NCBI GenBank assembly: GCA_014764075.1 | Contig: JACXUE010000024.1 | Location: 1-11,446 of the forward strand | Direction of reading: 5' to 3' | DNA: 11,446 bases | Origin: Sulfuricurvum sp. | GTDB taxonomy: Bacteria > Campylobacterota > Campylobacteria > Campylobacterales > Sulfurimonadaceae | Shown: positions 8,101-11,446 of the stretch, one piece after another | Layout of the letters: the number at the start of each line of letters is the position of its first letter | How positions within the stretch are numbered: the stretch's first letter is position 1 | Notes under the pieces: generated by a model | Told to the model about the DNA's origin: nothing | What the model saw: the letters and a program-made list of their open reading frames with translations, nothing else | The model's database searches: none | Translations under genes and position numbers: made by a program

Positions 8101-8838
8101 TTACCCCGCAATCAATTTGTATGCCGTAATGGCAAAAATAACAACATAAAAAACCACTAAAATCTGCTTGTAGTGGGCTACTTTCACCCTATTTAAAAGC
8201 CAAATTCCTATCATGATACCGACCAATGAGGAGAGCGCCATCACCGCACCTGCGTGAAGGTTGATCATCCCCAGCCACCAAAGGGTAACAAACGCCGAAA
8301 CAGAGGTAAACATCACAAAAAAGAGTCCGACAGCAGATGCTTTTTTGAGTGGAAACCCCATAAAACTGACCAAAATCGGTGTCATCAGAATCGATCCCCC
8401 GACACCCAGCATACCGGAGAATACCCCGATTCCTCCCCCAATGGTAGTGTATAAAGGTCGATTGATCACCTCAGGGCGCGTCGGGGTAGGGTTAGAGAGT
8501 GCTAAACGCCCCAACGTAAAGGCGACAATCCCTAAAAAAAACCATTCCAAAATCGTCGCATCCAATATTTTTACCAAATACCCTCCGACTGTTGCCCCTG
8601 CTATTCCGCCATATCCAAAATATTTGATATCACTGATCGTATAGGTTTGACTTTTTTGATGAATATAAGCCGCCATAAGCGATCCGACAACCATTTGTGT
8701 CACCGAAATACCAATCGCTTCTTTGATCCCAAATCCCAAATAAAGTAAAATCGGAACACTCACCGTCCCGCCGCCAATGCCGAAAAAGCCGGAGAGTGTC
8801 CCGACACCTACACCTAATAAAGCAAGTTCTAATGTCAT
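8101..8838 (-). CDS. TauE/SafE family membrane permease (sulfite/organosulfonate exporter type)
   Basis: The protein is 245 residues, almost entirely hydrophobic, probably with seven or eight membrane helices. It shows the internal duplication of the TauE/SafE (former DUF81) family: each half has a glycine-rich motif, SGFFGIGGGTVSVPILL (from 16) and SGMLGVGGSILMTPIL (from 141), followed by a helix pair. Family members export sulfite, sulfoacetate or related anions, but substrates are known for few, so the substrate here is open. Export of sulfite would suit a sulfur-oxidising bacterium, but that is inference. The start ATG (8836-8838) is preceded by an A-rich AAAGAAAATAG that is only a weak ribosome site; a TATAAT lies about 30 bases further up. 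It is probably the first gene of a tauE-uvrA transcript. Confidence 0.88.
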   Translation of the reverse strand: MTLELALLGVGVGTLSGFFGIGGGTVSVPILLYLGFGIKEAIGISVTQMVVGSLMAAYIHQKSQTYTISDIKYFGYGGIAGATVGGYLVKILDATILEWFFLGIVAFTLGRLALSNPTPTRPEVINRPLYTTIGGGIGVFSGMLGVGGSILMTPILVSFMGFPLKKASAVGLFFVMFTSVSAFVTLWWLGMINLHAGAVMALSSLVGIMIGIWLLNRVKVAHYKQILVVFYVVIFAITAYKLIAG

Positions 8839-8869
8839 CTATTTTCTTTATCATCTTTTGTTTCGCGCG

Positions 8870-8875
8870 ATTATA
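8870..8875 (-). promoter_or_regulatory. Candidate -10 box for the tauE-uvrA transcript
   Basis: The minus strand reads TATAAT exactly, in a GGGGG-TATAAT-CGCGCG context, ending 31 bases before the tauE ATG. No good -35 hexamer is found 16-18 bases upstream, which is common for vegetative promoters in Campylobacterota. Position and exact match are seen; promoter function is inferred. Confidence 0.5.
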
Positions 8876-8907
8876 CCCCCTCTGTGCTTCAATAAACCCG
8901 CTATGAT

Positions 8908-8917
8908 ATCAATTGAT
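8908..8917. promoter_or_regulatory. Perfect palindrome in the divergent promoter region
   Basis: ATCAATTGAT is a perfect 10-bp palindrome lying between the two divergent -10 candidates, with a further ATCAATT copy at 8929-8935 overlapping the end of the plus-strand -10. Its placement would suit a regulator acting on both transcripts, but it is AT-rich and short, and chance is a real possibility. Confidence 0.2.
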
Positions 8918-8924
8918 TTTACGC

Positions 8925-8930
8925 TATAAT
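8925..8930 (+). promoter_or_regulatory. Candidate -10 box for the cheX-like/fliN/fliO operon
   Basis: TATAAT is exact on the plus strand, 34 bases before the ATG at 8965. It is preceded by T-rich sequence (TTGATTTTACGC) rather than a spaced -35 hexamer. No sigma-54 (GG-N10-GC) or clear flagellar sigma-28 pattern is seen nearby, so vegetative sigma control is the simplest reading. Confidence 0.45.
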
Positions 8931-8964
8931 CAATTTACAGTCTAAAATCCGAAACGAGACTACA

Positions 8965-9387
8965 ATGTTAGCGATCATTATTCATGCGGCAGAAAATTTC
9001 TGCCTCCATCAACTCCAGCTCCACTATGAACAAAGCGATGAAGATTCGAAAAAAAGAACATTTCTTGCTTATATCGATATTGCATCACAAAACAACGAGA
9101 CATATCGGGTTTTTATAGGGTGTGACGAACCGCTCATCCAAACGATAACGGAGAGATTTCTCGGCGAGGATGCGAACGACGATCAAACATTGATCGATAT
9201 GTTATTGGAAACCACCAACATGATTGTCGGAAGCGCCAAAGTATTGGCAACCGAAATCTACGAAACGTCGATGAGTATCATGACCCCTTTTTATCTGAGA
9301 GAATCTTCACCGATAGAAAACTCGAATGAGAAAAAATTTCTTACCGTCGATAACGGCAAAATGATGATCGCATTGCAAAGGCTCTAA
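8965..9387 (+). CDS. CheX/CheC-like chemotaxis phosphatase-fold protein
   Basis: This 140-residue soluble protein resembles the CheC/CheX/FliY family, whose active members remove phosphate from CheY-P. The diagnostic helix D-x3-E-x2-N-x3-G is present: D78, E82, N85, G89 within LIDMLLETTNMIVGSAK. The Glu and Asn are the catalytic pair in CheX, so activity is plausible. Only one such helix is present, as in CheX (CheC and FliY usually have two). The ATG at 8965 is the first in frame and has only a weak GAGA-type ribosome site. It is followed after 3 bases by fliN and so is probably made together with the motor switch. It may act on CheY-P at the switch or be a divergent subunit of the FliY/FliN ring; sequence alone does not separate these. 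Confidence 0.75.
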   Translation: MLAIIIHAAENFCLHQLQLHYEQSDEDSKKRTFLAYIDIASQNNETYRVFIGCDEPLIQTITERFLGEDANDDQTLIDMLLETTNMIVGSAKVLATEIYETSMSIMTPFYLRESSPIENSNEKKFLTVDNGKMMIALQRL

Positions 9388-9390
9388 AGA

Positions 9391-9738
9391 ATGAAAGAAA
9401 CACTACCGACAACCGATTCGCTGACACTCCACAATCATACGTTCGATCCCGAGAAAGAGCTCTCATGGATGGATTATGAAGGTCTTATGGACATGGAGGT
9501 AGAGTTTGTCGCCGATTTGGGACAGACAACACTTTCCCTCGGAGAGATCCTGAAACTCGAAAAAGGGTCCGTCATCGATTTGGGCAAACCGGCGGGTGAG
9601 AGTGTTGAATCGTATGTAAATCACCGCATCATCGGTAAAGGGGAAGTTATGGTCTATGAGAAAAATTTAGCTATCCGTATCAATGAAGTACTCGATTCGA
9701 GCGCCGTACTATATTACCTTTCAAAAGAGAGACTATGA
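9391..9738 (+). CDS. fliN: Flagellar motor switch protein FliN
   Basis: FliN forms the lower C-ring, where it takes part in rotation switching and docking of export cargo. The 115-residue protein has a short acidic N-terminal extension followed by a SpoA (FliM/FliN C-terminal) domain at about 34-102: VEFVADLGQTTLSLGEILKL, then GSVIDLGKPAGESV, then GKGEVMVYEKNLAIRINEV, which is the hallmark FliN end (cf. KGEV...D/E-x-FG-RI). Length is close to the usual 100-140. The ATG follows the upstream stop by 3 bases, and its own stop overlaps the next ATG (ATGA, 9735-9738), showing tight coupling on both sides. There is no second CheC-like domain, so it is FliN rather than FliY. Confidence 0.92.
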   Translation: MKETLPTTDSLTLHNHTFDPEKELSWMDYEGLMDMEVEFVADLGQTTLSLGEILKLEKGSVIDLGKPAGESVESYVNHRIIGKGEVMVYEKNLAIRINEVLDSSAVLYYLSKERL

Positions 9739-10628
9739 GAACCATCATCGCATTACTACTGATCCCTGCTTTTTTATGGGGCGCCAAAGTTCTAAGCTAC
9801 AACGTCTACGATCGAAACGATCGAGTCGATGTTATGCTCACTTTTGATACCCCCCATGAAGGGGTATTGCGTCAAAATCGCCAAGGTGATACCATCATCA
9901 TCAAACTCGAAGAGGCATCCATCGACGCACCCAAAATTAAAAATGTCAATTCAAAATATCTAAGCAAGCTCACCATCACCCCTCAAGGGGATAATCTTGA
10001 TATTATCGCCAAAGTGACTTCAGACGTCTCAATGCAGGCTTCCAAAACATCCGATTCGTACGGTTTGCGTCTCCGCTTTACCTATCCGGTAGCAGCCGAA
10101 ACAACCCCAACCACTCCACCGGTCGATGAGACTGAAGTAGGGCTTCCTACGAAATCGGACAATGAGTTTGAACAGAGCTATTACGTCGTTATCGTTATTT
10201 TAGTAATCGGAATCGCTATTTTATTCTGGCTCAAACAAAACATCGCCAAACGAACCGCAACAATGCAAAATGAGCCCAAAACACCGTGGCTTTTCAACAA
10301 AACCCCATCGGAACCCAAAACAGCTTCCCCTGCATCAGTAAAAACAGCTGCCGATGGAGGGGGCATACATATCCGCTTTCAAAAATCGCTAGACAACTCC
10401 CATACGGTAGCGATGCTCGATTACGGTACCATGAGCTATTTGGTATTGTTGGGCAATAACACCCTATTGCTTGATAAATTCCAAGACAATGTCCCTATTA
10501 CCCAAAACGAATTTGAAACATTGCTACAATCCAAACATCGAGAGCTGGACAGCTTTTTCCAACTCGCCCCTGCCGCGCAGGATGAGATGTTTGATTCATA
10601 CAAAGAGAAGGCTTCGGGGGTTTATTAA
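9735..10628 (+). CDS. fliO: Probable flagellar biosynthesis protein FliO (long epsilonproteobacterial form)
   Basis: A 297-residue membrane protein. Residues 1-17 (MRTIIALLLIPAFLWGA) look like a cleavable signal peptide. A beta-rich periplasmic region follows to about residue 118 (FDTPHEGVLRQNRQGDTIII begins about 36), somewhat like AMIN-type domains. After a Pro/Thr-rich acidic linker comes one membrane helix, YYVVIVILVIGIAILFWL (149-166), then a basic, Lys/Pro/Ala-rich linker and a cytoplasmic domain of about 211-272 with YLVLLGNNTLLLDKF, the pattern of the FliO C-terminal domain. FliO helps assemble the FliP/FliQ/FliR export gate. Its position directly after fliN, by a 4-base overlap, supports this and agrees with my recollection that helicobacters and campylobacters keep a transmembrane gene beside fliN. 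Typical enterobacterial FliO is much shorter (about 120), so the periplasmic domain is an addition. It ends 9 bases before the convergent nifE stop; no terminator is seen between them. Confidence 0.65.
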   Translation: MRTIIALLLIPAFLWGAKVLSYNVYDRNDRVDVMLTFDTPHEGVLRQNRQGDTIIIKLEEASIDAPKIKNVNSKYLSKLTITPQGDNLDIIAKVTSDVSMQASKTSDSYGLRLRFTYPVAAETTPTTPPVDETEVGLPTKSDNEFEQSYYVVIVILVIGIAILFWLKQNIAKRTATMQNEPKTPWLFNKTPSEPKTASPASVKTAADGGGIHIRFQKSLDNSHTVAMLDYGTMSYLVLLGNNTLLLDKFQDNVPITQNEFETLLQSKHRELDSFFQLAPAAQDEMFDSYKEKASGVY

Positions 10629-10637
10629 AAGAGTACT

Positions 10638-11446
10638 TTACTTTTCTATTTCCCACGGTGCGGCTTTGCCGACATTGGCAAATACAAGATTGCGAAATGC
10701 GTATTTCAAATCTTCCGCTAGATTGAGCAATCCGTTATACCCGCCGTAACTTGTTTTCTTCTCCTGATTGACATCGATGAAACTGATCTTTTTCTTGATT
10801 GCGGTGTAGAGACTCCGTCCACCTGCGAGGAGAATATGCGCACCTGTAGAGTCGATCACTTTGGCCTGCTCGGCGGCGGGCTTTTTCATCAGGACGCCGT
10901 TCTCACCCCAATATTCGCGCGCTTTGTCGATATCGTCCTGCGTCGATTTGGCGATGCTCGTCGCAACCACCTCAATCCCCAAATCCTGCAATCCCGACGC
11001 GATCGACCACGCTTTATTCCCACCCGTGTTGAGAACCGCTTTTTTCCCTCAAAAAGAGCTTTACAAGGGGCGATTGCAGCTTACAACTCCGCTTCGGCCT
11101 CGGCGATCACGACTTCAGCACGCGCGATCAGTGCGGGGTCTCCCAAAGCGTTGACAATCTCTCTGATGGCAAACGTCGTATCACGCTTGCCGTAAAACGA
11201 AACTGAAATCCACGGTATTCCGTAACGTTCTTGCATTTTACGGGTTAGGGTAATAAGCGATTTGGCACAGACGATGACGTTGAGTTTTGCTCTGTGTGCG
11301 CAGCAGATATCCCCTACCCGACCATCCCCGCTCATCGAGCTGAGTACCCGAATACCGATTTTTTCAAACAGCGGCAAATACTGCCACATATCCCCGTAAC
11401 ATTGTAATCGCCGATGAGATTGATGTCAGAGAGGGTGGTAATTTCA
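10638..11446 (-). pseudogene. nifE: nifE, 3' part, broken by two frameshifts and one stop (or misread)
   Basis: NifE with NifN forms the scaffold on which the FeMo-cofactor precursor of nitrogenase is matured. The C-terminal half (about 270 residues) is visible: DINLIGDYNVTG, GIRVLSSMSGDGR, AHRAKLNVIVCAKSL, ERYGIPWISVSFYG, VLNTGGNKAWS, LAGGRSLYTAIKKK, FIDVNQEK, APWE. The GGR-x-YTA-K and F-D-NQE motifs indicate NifE rather than NifD. The reading frame changes twice. At 11392-11395 (CCCC on plus) one base is missing: TG|DMWQ needs five. At 11040-11045 (six T on plus) one base is missing: EGKK|AVLN needs seven. A TAA at 11081-11083 replaces what is probably a CAA Gln codon. The stop is at 10638-10640. 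The 5' part lies beyond the window. Downstream, where nifN commonly follows, there is instead the convergent fliO-like gene. Confidence 0.85.

Noticed and set aside
9809..9823. CGATCG-AAA-CGATCG repeat near the start of the fliO-like gene
   Set aside because: CGAT/GATC-rich words are frequent throughout this window and reflect codon use (Asp, Ile, Arg, Ser), so this pair inside coding sequence does not stand out as an operator.
9847..9867. Perfect 7-bp inverted repeat ATACCCC/GGGGTAT inside the fliO-like gene
   Set aside because: It lies in open coding sequence with a 7-base loop and no T run; it could be a weak RNA hairpin, but one such stem in 11 kb is expected by chance.
10626..10660. AAAAG...CTTTT pairing between the convergent genes as a two-way terminator
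   Set aside because: The stem is about 5 bp and wholly AT-rich, overlapping coding ends, too weak for an intrinsic terminator.
10638..11389. Two separate small genes on the minus strand at the right end
   Set aside because: Both pieces align in order to NifE, and the bases between them (11040-11083) encode the missing NifE segment when one base is restored, so they are parts of one gene.
1..11446. CRISPR arrays, tRNA or rRNA genes, complete insertion sequences, toxin-antitoxin or defence genes
   Set aside because: No regularly spaced direct repeats, tRNA-like cloverleafs, transposase genes or defence-type proteins could be seen on either strand; coding density is nearly complete with conserved families.

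Overview
The window looks like chromosomal DNA of a Campylobacterota (epsilonproteobacterial) sulfur-oxidising or related bacterium, in the Sulfuricurvum/Sulfurimonas range. This is inferred from protein character, a GC content that looks intermediate, the CheX-like/fliN/FliO-like flagellar cluster, a TauE/SafE sulfite-exporter-type permease and a nif gene. No 16S or marker search was possible, so the genus is a guess.

Layout. Positions 89-8838 carry one long minus-strand series, read from high to low coordinates: a TauE/SafE permease (8101-8838), uvrA (5281-8097, only 3 bases after the permease), a 192-bp intergenic stretch that holds a 158-bp palindromic element with terminal inverted repeats (5111-5268), an HDOD-domain protein (4270-5088), polA (1453-4263, 6 bases after the HDOD gene) and gdhA (89-1441, 11 bases after polA). 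The tight spacing suggests two operons, tauE-uvrA and HDOD-polA-gdhA, with the palindromic element at their junction. A divergent promoter region (8839-8964) separates this block from a plus-strand flagellar/chemotaxis operon: a CheX-like protein (8965-9387), fliN (9391-9738) and a FliO-like membrane protein (9735-10628). These are linked by a 3-base gap and a 4-base ATGA overlap. The right end holds the 3' part of nifE on the minus strand, convergent with the flagellar operon and leaving the window at 11446.

How the genes relate. uvrA and polA are DNA-repair genes: UvrA recognises damage and Pol I fills the excised gap. They sit beside housekeeping glutamate metabolism (gdhA) and a signalling-type HDOD protein. 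The flagellar trio joins a CheY-P phosphatase-type fold, a C-ring switch protein and an export-apparatus membrane protein. NifE is a scaffold subunit for FeMo-cofactor assembly.

No wholly new multi-gene system is apparent. The three most notable points are: (1) a palindromic repeat inserted exactly in frame into the linker of DNA polymerase I (3292-3360, residues 302-324); (2) the 158-bp MITE-like, multi-hairpin element between uvrA and the HDOD gene; (3) nifE carrying two one-base homopolymer deletions and one in-frame stop within 356 bp, which is either a fresh pseudogene or contig-end sequence error.
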